This document shows positions 1 to 8,942 of a stretch of DNA of 64,000 bases, one piece after another. The notes beneath the pieces are model-generated. The model had not been told where the DNA came from and ran no database searches. It was given only the letters and a program-made list of their open reading frames with translations. The translations under genes and the position numbers were made by a program. Each line of letters starts with the position of its first letter. The first letter of the stretch is position 1. The DNA lies in the NCBI RefSeq assembly GCF_900102545.1, contig NZ_FNBN01000005.1, positions 310,001-374,000 on the forward strand, given 5' to 3'. This DNA is from Chitinophaga filiformis (GTDB lineage: Bacteria > Bacteroidota > Bacteroidia > Chitinophagales > Chitinophagaceae).

Positions 1-305
1 GTTATCGGACAATAATCTAATTTGCAATTATACATCGAACAACCAACCCGTTTCAACCTATGAAATATTTTTTAGTTTTCTCTTCCTGCTCTACACGATA
101 ACTACTTTAGGGCAAGCGTCGGATCCTCCGGGCGCACCATAAGATAGCATCGGACTGCTGAGCAGCTGCTATACTTTCACCAGACTGGCGGCATTAGTTT
201 TATACAGCTGCATGATCGTGGTTTAGGTTACAACTCTCCTTGATTAGGTTACAATCATAATAAGCGCAATGCGGACTTTTGCTTTGTAACAGTTAATGAG
301 TATTT
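1..305. other. Intergenic region upstream of the SDR gene
   Basis: No convincing gene is seen here. The last 85 bases hold the operator-like repeats annotated separately. The first 200 bases show only short open frames and no clear hairpin or promoter core. Confidence 0.5.
223..290 (+). promoter_or_regulatory. Operator-like repeats, probable AraC-family binding sites
   Basis: The 11-base word TTAGGTTACAA occurs at 223-233 and again at 244-254, exactly 21 bases apart, about two helical turns. Its core GTTACAA recurs inverted at 284-290. Direct repeats spaced about 21 bp and abutting a promoter are the usual arrangement for AraC/XylS regulators, and an AraC-family gene lies just downstream of the SDR gene. 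That this regulator binds here is an inference. Confidence 0.5.
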
Positions 306-1073
306 ATGGAAAATCAAACATTATCATCGACCCAACCAATTGCGTTGGTAACCGGTGCTAACCAGGGAGTAGGCAACGAGATCGCCAAAGCGCTGGCTGC
401 TAATGGCTATATCGTTTATGTAGGCTCGCGTAAACAGGAAAACGGGGAAAAAGCTGCTGCCGAGATAGGCAAAAACGCTAAGGCCATCCAGCTGGACGTA
501 ACGCAGGAACAAAGCATCCATACAGCGATAGCGCGTATTGAAAATGAATATGGCCGCCTGGACCTGTTGGTTAATAACGCCGGTATATCACATGGCGGAG
601 CAGCTCCGAAAAGCCCGGAGGAGCTGATGAGTACCGGACGTGCCGTCAATGTTTCGCTGGATGAAGTGCGAACAGTTTGGGAAACTAATGTATTCGGCGT
701 TATCGCCGTTACCCAGGCAGCGTTGCCTTTGCTGCGCAAGTCGTCTGCGGCACGTATTGTCAATATTTCCAGCGGACTTGGTTCACTGTCCTGGATATCT
801 GACCCTACCTGCTGGGCGAGAGAAAATTTTGGCATTGTTTACGCTGCTTCTAAAACAGCGCTTAATGCGGTGACACTGGCTTTCGCTTTAGAGCTGGAAA
901 AAGAAAACATCAAGGTAAATGCCACCAGCCCCGGTTATACCGCTACTGCTTTAAATAATTTCCAGGGCACGGACAGCCTGGAAGTTGGCTCACGTGAGCC
1001 GATACGTGTAGCGCTGGAGGTCGATGGTCCGACCGGCGGCTTTACCGGTCCGGATGGACCACTGCCCTGGTAA
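306..1073 (+). CDS. SDR family NAD(P)-dependent oxidoreductase
   Basis: A 255-residue classical short-chain dehydrogenase/reductase, a cytoplasmic Rossmann-fold enzyme that oxidises or reduces a carbonyl/hydroxyl substrate with NAD(P). The cofactor motif TGANQGVG is at residues 16-23, an NNAG motif is near residue 90, the catalytic Y-x3-K is YAASK at 179-183, with the supporting Ser in the NISSG segment before it. Length is normal for the family. The ATG start leaves only a short N-terminal extension before the nucleotide-binding strand. The substrate cannot be told from sequence. The AraC-type gene 90 bases downstream on the same strand and the repeats upstream suggest a small inducible unit, perhaps for detoxifying reactive carbonyls, but this is inferred. 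Confidence 0.93.
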   Translation: MENQTLSSTQPIALVTGANQGVGNEIAKALAANGYIVYVGSRKQENGEKAAAEIGKNAKAIQLDVTQEQSIHTAIARIENEYGRLDLLVNNAGISHGGAAPKSPEELMSTGRAVNVSLDEVRTVWETNVFGVIAVTQAALPLLRKSSAARIVNISSGLGSLSWISDPTCWARENFGIVYAASKTALNAVTLAFALELEKENIKVNATSPGYTATALNNFQGTDSLEVGSREPIRVALEVDGPTGGFTGPDGPLPW

Positions 1074-1162
1074 TACCATCGGGCAATTACAGAACTAACC
1101 GTATTTTTAATTATGACCGGCAACTTTAAACAGTCTCCGGTCTTACTTATTATTTTTACAGT

Positions 1163-2080
1163 ATGAAAAACGACGCGCCAAAAGTTGCCAGGATGGAATC
1201 GGTAACGGATATACACCGTGTGCTGGGTATTGCGGGCCCTGGTCACCCACTGATCACTTTACTGGATACCAGGGACGAACGGATCAATCTGAGCAGGCTA
1301 CCTTTGAGCTATGTAACCACACTGTACAAAATCTCCTTTATCAATAAGCTGGGCGGTAAATTCAGATATGGCCAGGGTTATTACGATTTTGACGAAGGAA
1401 GCATGGTTTTTACAGCACCTAATCAAATCGTAGGCAGCACGGCAATTTACAAGGGAAACGAAGGTTATTCGCTGATCTTCCACCAGGATTTCCTGCAAGG
1501 CTATCCGCTTGCCGCCAAGATCAGACAGTACGGATTCTTTTCTTACGCCTCCCATGAAGCCCTGCACCTTTCTGAACAGGAAAGAGCGACGGTATCATCT
1601 GTTTTCGCCATCATTCAGGAAGAATTGAATAGCAGGATAGATGATTTCAGCCATGAAGTGATCATTGCACAAATTGAATTGCTGCTGAGCTACGCAAAAC
1701 GCTTTTATAAACGTCAGTTCCTGACCCGGCAGGCAGCCACAGGCGATCTGCTTCAAAAATTCGAAGAGCTGCTGAATAGTTGTTTCAGCGAAGTAAAGCC
1801 GCTCTATCAGGGTGTACCTACCGTACAATACCTGGCAGAGCAGCTGAACTATACCTCCAACTATTTAAGCGATATGTTACGATCTCTTACGGGGCTGAAC
1901 GCACAGCAGCACATTCATGAAAAGCTGATCGAAAAATCTAAGGAACTGCTCACTACCACCAACCTTACGATCAGTGAAATAGCTTACCAACTGGGGTTCG
2001 AGCACTCACAGTCCTTCAGCAGGCTGTTTAAAACAAAAACCAATCTTTCGCCTGTACAGTTCAGACAGACTTTTAATTAA
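1163..2080 (+). CDS. AraC/XylS family transcriptional regulator
   Basis: A 305-residue regulator with an N-terminal sensing region of about 200 residues and a C-terminal double helix-turn-helix of the AraC type (residues about 205-305). The second half has the family signature: LTISEIAYQLGFEHSQSFSRLFK followed by SPVQFR, written here only to mark the region near residues 272-302. The N-terminal part resembles AraC_binding-type cupin folds only loosely, and the ligand is unknown. It follows the SDR gene by 90 bases on the same strand, so it may control that gene through the direct repeats at 223-254. An ATG start fits, with no strong ribosome-binding site, as usual in Bacteroidota. Confidence 0.92.
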   Translation: MKNDAPKVARMESVTDIHRVLGIAGPGHPLITLLDTRDERINLSRLPLSYVTTLYKISFINKLGGKFRYGQGYYDFDEGSMVFTAPNQIVGSTAIYKGNEGYSLIFHQDFLQGYPLAAKIRQYGFFSYASHEALHLSEQERATVSSVFAIIQEELNSRIDDFSHEVIIAQIELLLSYAKRFYKRQFLTRQAATGDLLQKFEELLNSCFSEVKPLYQGVPTVQYLAEQLNYTSNYLSDMLRSLTGLNAQQHIHEKLIEKSKELLTTTNLTISEIAYQLGFEHSQSFSRLFKTKTNLSPVQFRQTFN

Positions 2081-2334
2081 GAGAAATATTATCGGGGAAA
2101 GCTACCTTTCCGGTGATTCCTATCCGCTTATCATCCACCTGGTCAACCGCGATCCGGCTAGCGGAAGATTTCGGTGACGCAGTACTATAGTTGATCTTTC
2201 CGGAAGGAATCGTCTACAACCAGGGGAAGCGGAATTTCGAACCGAAAAAATAATTTTCAGTTCGTGCTGGCCACAATGGATCAAGTTGAAAACCTGGGGG
2301 ATTACCGGCAAGTAATGCAGACGGAAATGAAAAA
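2081..2334. other. Intergenic region, possibly decayed coding sequence
   Basis: No intact gene is seen. One plus-strand frame near 2260-2340 reads as a protein-like tail (FVLATMDQVENLGDYRQVMQ) but is interrupted by stops upstream, so it may be the remnant of a lost gene. I do not recognise the family. Confidence 0.25.
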
Positions 2335-2370
2335 GGGACAAGTCAAAATATTATTGACTTGTCCCTTTTT
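2335..2370 (-). terminator. Intrinsic terminator, probably for tRNA-Asp
   Basis: Perfect 12-bp inverted repeat GGGACAAGTCAA / TTGACTTGTCCC with a 7-base loop at 2335-2365, flanked by T-runs on either strand (TTTTT on plus; the AAAAA at the left gives T on minus). It lies directly downstream of the minus-strand tRNA and may also stop plus-strand transcription. Confidence 0.75.
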
Positions 2371-2371
2371 G

Positions 2372-2445
2372 CGGACCAGACGGGACTCGAACCCGCGACC
2401 TCCGCCGTGACAGGGCGGCATTCTAACCAACTGAACTACTGATCC
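2372..2445 (-). tRNA. tRNA-Asp (GTC anticodon)
   Basis: The minus strand folds into a 74-base cloverleaf: acceptor GGATCAG pairs with CTGGTCC, the D arm contains AGTTGGTTAGA, the anticodon stem-loop is CCGCC-CTGTCAC-GGCGG with anticodon GTC, and the T arm contains GTTCGAGTC. The discriminator base is G, as expected for tRNA-Asp. CCA is not encoded. It is followed by an intrinsic terminator. Confidence 0.96.
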
Positions 2446-2563
2446 TTCCCTTGTTTTCGGGGCAGCAAAGATAGGAACAAAGCCATCAATTATGCAAATC
2501 TTTTTTAAAAAATATTTTAGCGTTTATCTTTACATCGTTCTTTAACCAATTTTATACATAAAT

Positions 2564-3517
2564 ATGCAATTCCTGGATTTTGAGAAACCTATTGAGGACC
2601 TGTATGATCAGTTGGAAAAACTGAAAGAGAATGGAGCAAAGTCAGGTGTAGACGTTACCGCCACTGTAAAGGAGTACGAGCAGAAGATCGCCGCTACCCG
2701 CCTGGAAGTATACGAGCACCTTACCAGTTACCAGAAGGTACTGCTCAGCAGACATCCTGATAGGCCCTATACCCTGGCGTACATTGAGAAAATGTGTACC
2801 AATTTCGTGGAGCTGCATGGCGACAGGAATGTGAAGGATGACAAGGCTATGGTCGGTGGTTTTGCTGACCTGGATGGAGAAACCGTCATGTTCATTGGTC
2901 AGCAAAAGGGTATTAACACCAAAATGCGCCAGATCCGCAACTTCGGTATGGCAAACCCAGAAGGTTACAGAAAGGCCCTGCGCCTGATGAAACTGGCTGA
3001 AAAGTTCAATAAGCCTATTGTTACCCTGATAGATACTCCCGGTGCTTATCCTGGTCTCGAAGCTGAAGAGCGCGGACAAGGCGAGGCAATTGCCCGTAAT
3101 ATATTCGAAATGGTGAAGCTGCGGGTGCCCGTGATCTGCATCATTATCGGAGAAGGCGCTTCCGGTGGTGCACTGGGTATTGGTATCGGAGACAGGATCC
3201 TGATGCTGGAAAACAGCTGGTATACAGTGATCTCTCCCGAAAACTGTTCTACTATCCTCTGGCGTAGCTGGAACTTTAAGGAGAAGGCGGCAGAAGAACT
3301 GAAGCTGACATCTGACCATATGAGCCGCTTTGGCCTGGTAGACGGCGTTATTAAAGAGCCACTGGGCGGTGCACATGTGAATCCGGACGAAATGGCGGAC
3401 ATTCTGAAGCAAACCATTAAGAACACCCTGGCTGAACTGAGAAAGATCGATGCCGATACCCGTATCGAGCAACGTATCGATAAGTTCAGTAACATGGGAT
3501 TTTTCGACGAGCGCTAA
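2564..3517 (+). CDS. accA: Acetyl-CoA carboxylase carboxyltransferase subunit alpha
   Basis: A 317-residue AccA protein. With AccD it forms the carboxyltransferase that moves CO2 from biotin-BCCP to acetyl-CoA to make malonyl-CoA for fatty-acid synthesis in the cytoplasm. Recognisable family segments are the N-terminal LDFEKPIEDL region, LHGDR near residue 84, the PIVTLIDTPGAYPG stretch near 147-160, EERGQGEAIARN, and the glycine-rich GEGASGGALGIG loop that forms the CoA oxyanion site. Length matches the family (about 315-320). The ATG start gives the standard N-terminus. No other acc gene is adjacent; dapA follows after a gap containing its own likely promoter. Confidence 0.98.
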   Translation: MQFLDFEKPIEDLYDQLEKLKENGAKSGVDVTATVKEYEQKIAATRLEVYEHLTSYQKVLLSRHPDRPYTLAYIEKMCTNFVELHGDRNVKDDKAMVGGFADLDGETVMFIGQQKGINTKMRQIRNFGMANPEGYRKALRLMKLAEKFNKPIVTLIDTPGAYPGLEAEERGQGEAIARNIFEMVKLRVPVICIIIGEGASGGALGIGIGDRILMLENSWYTVISPENCSTILWRSWNFKEKAAEELKLTSDHMSRFGLVDGVIKEPLGGAHVNPDEMADILKQTIKNTLAELRKIDADTRIEQRIDKFSNMGFFDER

Positions 3518-3524
3518 AATTATT

Positions 3525-3556
3525 TTGTCATATACCATTCCAAATTGTCATCTTTG
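3525..3556 (+). promoter_or_regulatory. Likely dapA promoter (Bacteroidota type)
   Basis: TTG at 3525-3527 and CATCTTTG at 3549-3556 are separated by 21 bases, close to the Bacteroidota -33/-7 consensus TTG and TAnnTTTG with one mismatch in the -7 box. The dapA start is about 60 bases downstream. Confidence 0.45.
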
Positions 3557-3618
3557 CACCACCTTTAGATTGATAAAGAGGGCGATTTGGAATTTGTTAT
3601 CTGGAATTTTCACAAAAT

Positions 3619-4497
3619 ATGGAACAATTGAGAGGCACCGGTGTGGCACTGGTTACGCCCTTTAAAAAAGATGAAAGCATCGACTGGAATGCTTTGGAAA
3701 AAGTGATTGATCATGTGATTTCCGGCGGGGTTGACTATGTAGTATCCCTGGGGACAACCGGAGAAACTCCTACACTAAGCGCAGAAGAGAAGCTGGACAT
3801 TATGAAGTTCACCTTCGAAAAGGTGAATAAGCGCGTACCGGTGGTAGTAGGTATTGGTGACTACAATACCCGCGATGTTGTCAAGCGGCTGGAATCCTGC
3901 CCGCTGGATGAAGCTATAGCGGTATTGAGCGTTGCTCCCTACTACAGTAAGCCTAGCCAGGAAGGATTGTTCCAACATTATAAAGCAGTAGCAGCTGCCT
4001 CTCCCAAACCGATCATCCTGTACAACGTACCAGGCAGAACTGGCCGTAATATGACAGCGCAGACTACCCTGAAACTGGCAAATGAAGTGCCTAACATCAT
4101 TGCCATGAAGGAAGCCAGCGGAGATATGATACAGTGTATGCAGATCATCAAGGATAAGCCGAAAGGCTTCCTGGTGGTGAGTGGCGATGATGCACTGGCA
4201 TTCCCTCAGATCGCTACCGGTATGGATGGCCTGATCTCTGTTGCTGCGAACTATTATGCAAAAGATGTGGCAGGAATGGTAAAGGCTGCACTGGCGAACG
4301 ATATTCCTACAGCACGTGAGCTGCATTACAAGCTACAGGACTCATTTGACCTGATGTTTGAAGAGAACAATCCTGCCGGCGTAAAAGCGTTTATGGCAGA
4401 TGCAGGACTTATTGAGAATGTTTTCCGCCTGCCGGTAGTGCCGGTAAGCACCGGATTACATAGCCGTATAGCTGCTTTCAGGAAAAATTACAAGTAA
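3619..4497 (+). CDS. dapA: 4-hydroxy-tetrahydrodipicolinate synthase
   Basis: A 292-residue DapA, a TIM-barrel class I aldolase that condenses pyruvate with aspartate semialdehyde, the first committed step to meso-diaminopimelate and lysine. The Schiff-base lysine is K164 in IIAMKEASGD, the catalytic tyrosine is Y135 in YNVPGRTG, and the TTGETPTL motif lies near residue 44. Length is normal. The annotated start is an ATG in an AT-rich context; a frame-shifted open frame overlaps upstream but is not a gene. A strong hairpin terminator follows 25 bases after the stop. Confidence 0.98.
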   Translation: MEQLRGTGVALVTPFKKDESIDWNALEKVIDHVISGGVDYVVSLGTTGETPTLSAEEKLDIMKFTFEKVNKRVPVVVGIGDYNTRDVVKRLESCPLDEAIAVLSVAPYYSKPSQEGLFQHYKAVAAASPKPIILYNVPGRTGRNMTAQTTLKLANEVPNIIAMKEASGDMIQCMQIIKDKPKGFLVVSGDDALAFPQIATGMDGLISVAANYYAKDVAGMVKAALANDIPTARELHYKLQDSFDLMFEENNPAGVKAFMADAGLIENVFRLPVVPVSTGLHSRIAAFRKNYK

Positions 4498-4521
4498 GAC
4501 CAGGTATTGGTAAGAAATAAT

Positions 4522-4560
4522 GATCCCCGTTCTGCTGAGCAGGACGGGGATCTGTATTTT
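4522..4560 (+). terminator. Intrinsic terminator after dapA
   Basis: Hairpin with arms GATCCCCGTTCTG and CAGGACGGGGATC (one G-T wobble) at 4522-4552, followed by TGTATTTT. It lies between convergent dapA and rnz and may serve both. Confidence 0.75.
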
Positions 4561-4569
4561 AAACGATGA

Positions 4570-5478
4570 TCAGATGATGTAGGTAGCACCTTCAACAGCC
4601 ACATCAGAATTAGGGAATACTTCCCGGCATTCCTCTTCAAAGCACTTCAGGTCTGTATACTTGGAGGAAAAGTGCCCGACTATCAGCCGGTGGGCATGGG
4701 CTTTTAATGCCAGGGTGGCTGCCTGTACAGTAGTACTGTGAAACCGTTCTGCCGCTCTTTCCGCGAGGGCATGTAAATATGTCGTTTCATGGTAAACCAG
4801 ATCTGCATTGTGAGCAAAGCGGACCAGCTCTTCGGAGTATGCCGTATCGGCATAGAAGACATACTTTTTCTCTTTAGGAGGAGGCAGTGTTACCCAGTCA
4901 TTTTTTACAATGAACCCATCTTTACGTTGATAATCAGCGCCTTCCTGCAATTTTGAGTAGAAGGCCGCAGGAATTTCATACACTTTGGCCTGCTCGGGAA
5001 GAAGTTTGCGTTTCCGCTTCTGCATTTCGAATATAAACCCGTAGCAGGGAATACGATGCATGGTAGGAAAAAAGCTGACATGCAGGTCTTTATCGCTCAG
5101 AATATGCCCCTGGTTCTCTTCCAGCAGAGGTACAAACTGCAGTTCAAACTGGAAAATGGAGCCCGAACATTGCATTTGCAACTGGATAATAGCTTCCAGT
5201 TCAGGCGGAGCGAAGATGGTCAGAGGCTCTTTCCTGCCAAGGAGGCTAAGGCTGTTTAAAAGGCCTATAAGGCCGAAATAATGATCTCCGTGAAGATGAC
5301 TGATGAAAATGTATCTCAGGCGGCTGCTTTTGATCTTATAGCGCGCAAATTGTAATTGTGTTCCTTCTCCGCAATCAACCAGTATCAGCTGATCATTACA
5401 TGTTATAATCTGAGCTGTTGGATGTCTTTCTAACGTGGGGAGAGCCGAATTGTTGCCTAAAATGGTGACTGCAAACAT
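4570..5478 (-). CDS. rnz: Ribonuclease Z
   Basis: A 302-residue metallo-beta-lactamase-fold endonuclease that trims the 3' end of tRNA precursors. The zinc-binding motif HLHGDH is at residues 61-66, followed by the family's conserved FGLIGLLNS. Later ligands are in the FYADTAYSEEL segment (Asp), the HETTYL motif, and the C-terminal IVGHFSSKY (His). Length fits the short bacterial RNase Z. The ATG start directly precedes the first beta strand. It ends close to dapA in convergent orientation, and the STAS gene lies upstream on the same strand about 100 bases away. Confidence 0.97.
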   Translation of the reverse strand: MFAVTILGNNSALPTLERHPTAQIITCNDQLILVDCGEGTQLQFARYKIKSSRLRYIFISHLHGDHYFGLIGLLNSLSLLGRKEPLTIFAPPELEAIIQLQMQCSGSIFQFELQFVPLLEENQGHILSDKDLHVSFFPTMHRIPCYGFIFEMQKRKRKLLPEQAKVYEIPAAFYSKLQEGADYQRKDGFIVKNDWVTLPPPKEKKYVFYADTAYSEELVRFAHNADLVYHETTYLHALAERAAERFHSTTVQAATLALKAHAHRLIVGHFSSKYTDLKCFEEECREVFPNSDVAVEGATYII

Positions 5479-5583
5479 GAACGAAAATAAATAATTACTA
5501 AATTCTCCTATTTATTCCGAAAAATGGAATCTATTTCCACATTACGGAAAAATATAGCACCAATATGTGAGGAGCAGAAAAAA

Positions 5584-5958
5584 TTATTCCTCATCCTGCA
5601 TCAGTTCCCGCTCATAATCTTCCATCATTACGAGGTCAACAGCCTCTAACATAGTAGGAGCAAGGTTATAGACCGTTTCGTCCGCTGCTTTAATTGCATT
5701 TGTTAAAGTGCTGTTAAGGCCGGTAAGCGCACATGACATTCCGCCGTCATATTGTTGATGGTATACTGTTAAAATGGCTTTAAGCCCTGTATCATCGGCT
5801 TTTTCCACTAATGCCATGTCCAGTATAAGGTTGCGGCCCTCCAGATCTGGTAATTCTGATACCTCTTTAGTAAACCTGGCTGACAAATTAGCATCCAGGG
5901 TGGTAATTTGAGGCTGTACAATCAATATTTTTTCTTTGGTATCAATTTTGAATTCCAT
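5584..5958 (-). CDS. STAS-domain protein (anti-sigma factor antagonist type)
   Basis: A 124-residue single-domain STAS protein of the SpoIIAA/RsbV type. The fold is visible as alternating beta strands and helices with the LILDMALVEKADDTGLKAIL segment around residues 43-62. The usual phosphorylated Ser in the D-S/T-x-G loop appears here as a Thr in ADDTGL, which could still be phosphorylated. No anti-sigma kinase or sigma factor gene lies nearby, so its partner is unknown. I chose the ATG at 5958; an in-frame TTG two codons earlier (5964) is a less likely start. It lies downstream of the clpC divergent region and upstream of rnz. Confidence 0.85.
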   Translation of the reverse strand: MEFKIDTKEKILIVQPQITTLDANLSARFTKEVSELPDLEGRNLILDMALVEKADDTGLKAILTVYHQQYDGGMSCALTGLNSTLTNAIKAADETVYNLAPTMLEAVDLVMMEDYERELMQDEE

Positions 5959-6153
5959 AAGCAAGATTTTCTTTTATAAGTTAGTAAATAAGTAATCGGG
6001 AATCCTGCCAAATAACAGCCTTCTTTCTTACTTCGCCACCCTTAATTGTATACTTATACTATTAAAGTGTTAGGGTAAAGGTAAATCAAAATTATTTGCT
6101 AATATTGTATAAGCAAGTCCCCGTAAGGGTTTTAATAATTTAATATTCTCACA

Positions 6154-8688
6154 ATGGACCAGAATTTTTCACCGCAAGTAAAGGAGATCATTTCGTTTAG
6201 CAGAGAGGAAGCTTTACGCTTGGGGAATGATTTCATCGGCACAGAGCACCTGCTGCTAGGCATAATTCGAGAAGGGGAAGGGACAGCTGTTAAAATTCTG
6301 CAGGCTTTAAATGTAGACCTTTATGAACTACGTAAGGAGGTTGAATTGGCCGTAAAAGATAAGACAGGAAAAAACATCGCCAATATCAACAGTCTACCGC
6401 TTACAAGGCAGGCGGAAAAGGTAATACGCGTTACCGTGCTCGAAGCGAAGGCCCTGAAAAGCCCGACAGTTGAAACAGAGCACTTAATGCTTTCAATCCT
6501 CAAGAATAAAGAAAACGTTTGTACACAAATCTTACAACAGTTTGACGTGGATTACGACACTTTTAAAAACGAGCTGGGCTTCGTAAAATCTGCTGATCCC
6601 AAAGCGGAGTTTGATGATCCTGGAGAAGAGGAATTTGAAGATGAGCGTAAGAGCTTTGCCTCCAAGGCCAAACAGACCAATACGAAGTCTAAAACTCCTG
6701 TGCTGGATAATTTCGGCAGGGACATCACTAAGCTGGCCGAGAGTGGCAGCCTTGACCCTATAGTGGGTCGCGAGCAGGAAATTGAGCGTGTATCGCAGAT
6801 ATTGTCCCGCCGTAAAAAGAACAATCCGATCCTCATCGGGGAGCCGGGTGTTGGTAAAACAGCTATCGTAGAGGGCCTCGCACTGCGTATCGTGCAGCGT
6901 AAGGTATCCCGCGTACTGTTTGACAAACGCGTGGTAAGCCTCGATCTGGCAGCCCTCGTGGCAGGTACCAAGTACCGCGGACAGTTCGAAGAAAGGATGA
7001 AAGCCATCATGAATGAGCTGGAAAAGAACCGTGACGTTATACTTTTCATAGATGAGATCCACACCATCGTAGGTGCAGGAGGCGCTTCAGGTTCCCTGGA
7101 TGCTTCCAATATCTTCAAACCTGCCCTGGCACGTGGAGAACTCCAATGCATCGGTGCTTCCACTTTGGATGAGTACAGAATGTATATTGAGAAAGACGGT
7201 GCATTAGACCGCCGTTTCCAGAAAGTAATGGTAGATCCTCCAACCGTAGATGAGACTATTCAGATCCTGAATAACATCAAACCACGCTACGAAGAATACC
7301 ACAACGTAAGCTATTCTGATGATGCAATTGAAGCGTGCGTTAAGCTCAGCGATCGCTATATGACAGACCGTCTGCTGCCTGACAAAGCTATCGACGTACT
7401 GGATGAAGTGGGAGCAAGAGTGCACCTTAAAAACATCAACGTACCTCAGAATATCCTCGACCTGGAAAAACAGATCGAAGATATCAAGCAGGAAAAAAAC
7501 AAAGTAGTAAAGAGCCAGCGTTTTGAAGAAGCTGCTGCACTGCGTGATACAGAAAAGAAACTGGGAGAAGATCTGGAGCGTGCGAAGAATGTGTGGGAAG
7601 AAGAAGTGAAACACAAACGCTATCCGATCGACGAAGAGGCTATCGCAGAAGTAGTGAGCATGATGACAGGTATTCCTGTTAAACGTATGGTACAGGCTGA
7701 AACTGAAAAACTCCGCCGCATGGGTGAAGACCTGAAAGGCGCTGTTGTTGGACAGGATGAGGCCATCACCAAAGTGACCAAAGCGATTCAGCGTAACAGG
7801 GTAGGGTTGAAAGATCCTAAGAAACCAATCGGTACCTTCATCTTCCTCGGACCTACCGGGGTTGGTAAAACCGAGCTGGCAAAATCCCTCGCACGTTATA
7901 TGTTCGACTCAGAAGATAGCCTGGTGCGTATCGATATGAGTGAATATATGGAGAAATTCTCCGTAAGCCGTCTGATTGGTGCGCCTCCGGGATATGTAGG
8001 TTATGAAGAAGGTGGTCAGTTGACTGAAAAGGTACGCCGTAAGCCTTACTCTGTAATCCTCCTGGATGAAATTGAAAAAGCACACCCTGATATTTACAAT
8101 ATCCTGTTACAGGTGCTCGATGATGGTATTCTGACTGATGGTCTGGGCCGTAAGGTAGACTTCAAGAACACACTCATCATCATGACTTCTAACATCGGTG
8201 TTCGTCAGTTAAAAGACTTCGGTGCAGGTGTTGGTTTCACTACCACAGCAAAAGCAACCAGCGAAGAAGACAATACAAAATCAGTGATCGAAAAAGCACT
8301 GAAACGTACCTTCTCACCTGAGTTCCTGAACCGTATCGACGATGTGATCATATTCAACTCACTGAGCAAAGAGCATATCTATACCATCATAGATATCACT
8401 ATGCAGAGCGTGCTGAAACGCCTTCAGAACCTGGGCTTCAGCCTGGAACTGACAGACGAGGCGAAAGGCTTCCTGGCAGAGAAAGGTTACGATCAGCAGT
8501 TCGGCGCCCGTCCGTTGCACAGAGCGATCCAGAAATACCTGGAAGATCCTCTGGCTGAGGAAATACTGAATATGAATATTCATAACGGAGATGTATTGCT
8601 CGCAGATCTTGACAAGGAAAATCAGAAACTGATCTTCACTTTAAAGAACTCTCCAAAGAGCAACAAATCCGAAAAATCAGAAGCATAA
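6154..8688 (+). CDS. clpC: ATP-dependent Clp protease ATP-binding subunit ClpC
   Basis: An 844-residue AAA+ unfoldase that feeds substrates to ClpP. It has two N-terminal Clp repeats (about residues 1-150), a first AAA+ module with Walker A GEPGVGKT near residue 229 and Walker B LFIDEIH, a UVR-type coiled segment near 445-480 (FEEAAALRDTEKKL) that distinguishes ClpC from ClpA and ClpB, and a second AAA+ module with GPTGVGKTE near residue 566, the PPGYVGYEEGG pore loop, and a C-terminal ClpB_D2 domain. Length fits ClpC. It is transcribed alone and ends in a strong terminator. A divergent STAS gene shares its upstream region. Confidence 0.97.
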   Translation: MDQNFSPQVKEIISFSREEALRLGNDFIGTEHLLLGIIREGEGTAVKILQALNVDLYELRKEVELAVKDKTGKNIANINSLPLTRQAEKVIRVTVLEAKALKSPTVETEHLMLSILKNKENVCTQILQQFDVDYDTFKNELGFVKSADPKAEFDDPGEEEFEDERKSFASKAKQTNTKSKTPVLDNFGRDITKLAESGSLDPIVGREQEIERVSQILSRRKKNNPILIGEPGVGKTAIVEGLALRIVQRKVSRVLFDKRVVSLDLAALVAGTKYRGQFEERMKAIMNELEKNRDVILFIDEIHTIVGAGGASGSLDASNIFKPALARGELQCIGASTLDEYRMYIEKDGALDRRFQKVMVDPPTVDETIQILNNIKPRYEEYHNVSYSDDAIEACVKLSDRYMTDRLLPDKAIDVLDEVGARVHLKNINVPQNILDLEKQIEDIKQEKNKVVKSQRFEEAAALRDTEKKLGEDLERAKNVWEEEVKHKRYPIDEEAIAEVVSMMTGIPVKRMVQAETEKLRRMGEDLKGAVVGQDEAITKVTKAIQRNRVGLKDPKKPIGTFIFLGPTGVGKTELAKSLARYMFDSEDSLVRIDMSEYMEKFSVSRLIGAPPGYVGYEEGGQLTEKVRRKPYSVILLDEIEKAHPDIYNILLQVLDDGILTDGLGRKVDFKNTLIIMTSNIGVRQLKDFGAGVGFTTTAKATSEEDNTKSVIEKALKRTFSPEFLNRIDDVIIFNSLSKEHIYTIIDITMQSVLKRLQNLGFSLELTDEAKGFLAEKGYDQQFGARPLHRAIQKYLEDPLAEEILNMNIHNGDVLLADLDKENQKLIFTLKNSPKSNKSEKSEA

Positions 8689-8727
8689 ACAATTAAGCCA
8701 TAGTTGATAGAAATTGTTTTTGATAGG

Positions 8728-8757
8728 AATCCCGGACATTAGTCCGGGATTTTTTTA
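8728..8757 (+). terminator. Intrinsic terminator after clpC
   Basis: Perfect hairpin AATCCCGGAC-ATTA-GTCCGGGATT at 8728-8751 running directly into a seven-base T-run. Confidence 0.88.
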
Positions 8758-8942
8758 TCTGATTATTTCAATCTGGTTCGTTAAGCAATGATGTGGGGTA
8801 AAGATCAGGTTAAAGAAAACCTTGCCGGAACGGTCGCACAGATCCTTGGCTATACGTCTGTAGCTCTTGTTAACCCTGGTAATAGATGCAGGTAATAAAG
8901 CCATTTAAGGCTATTATCAGCAGGAGAGAAGCCAGCGAGGGA

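Noticed and set aside
2642..3538. 298-codon open frame on the minus strand opposite accA
   Set aside because: It is the antisense shadow of a clear AccA gene and shows no recognisable protein family.
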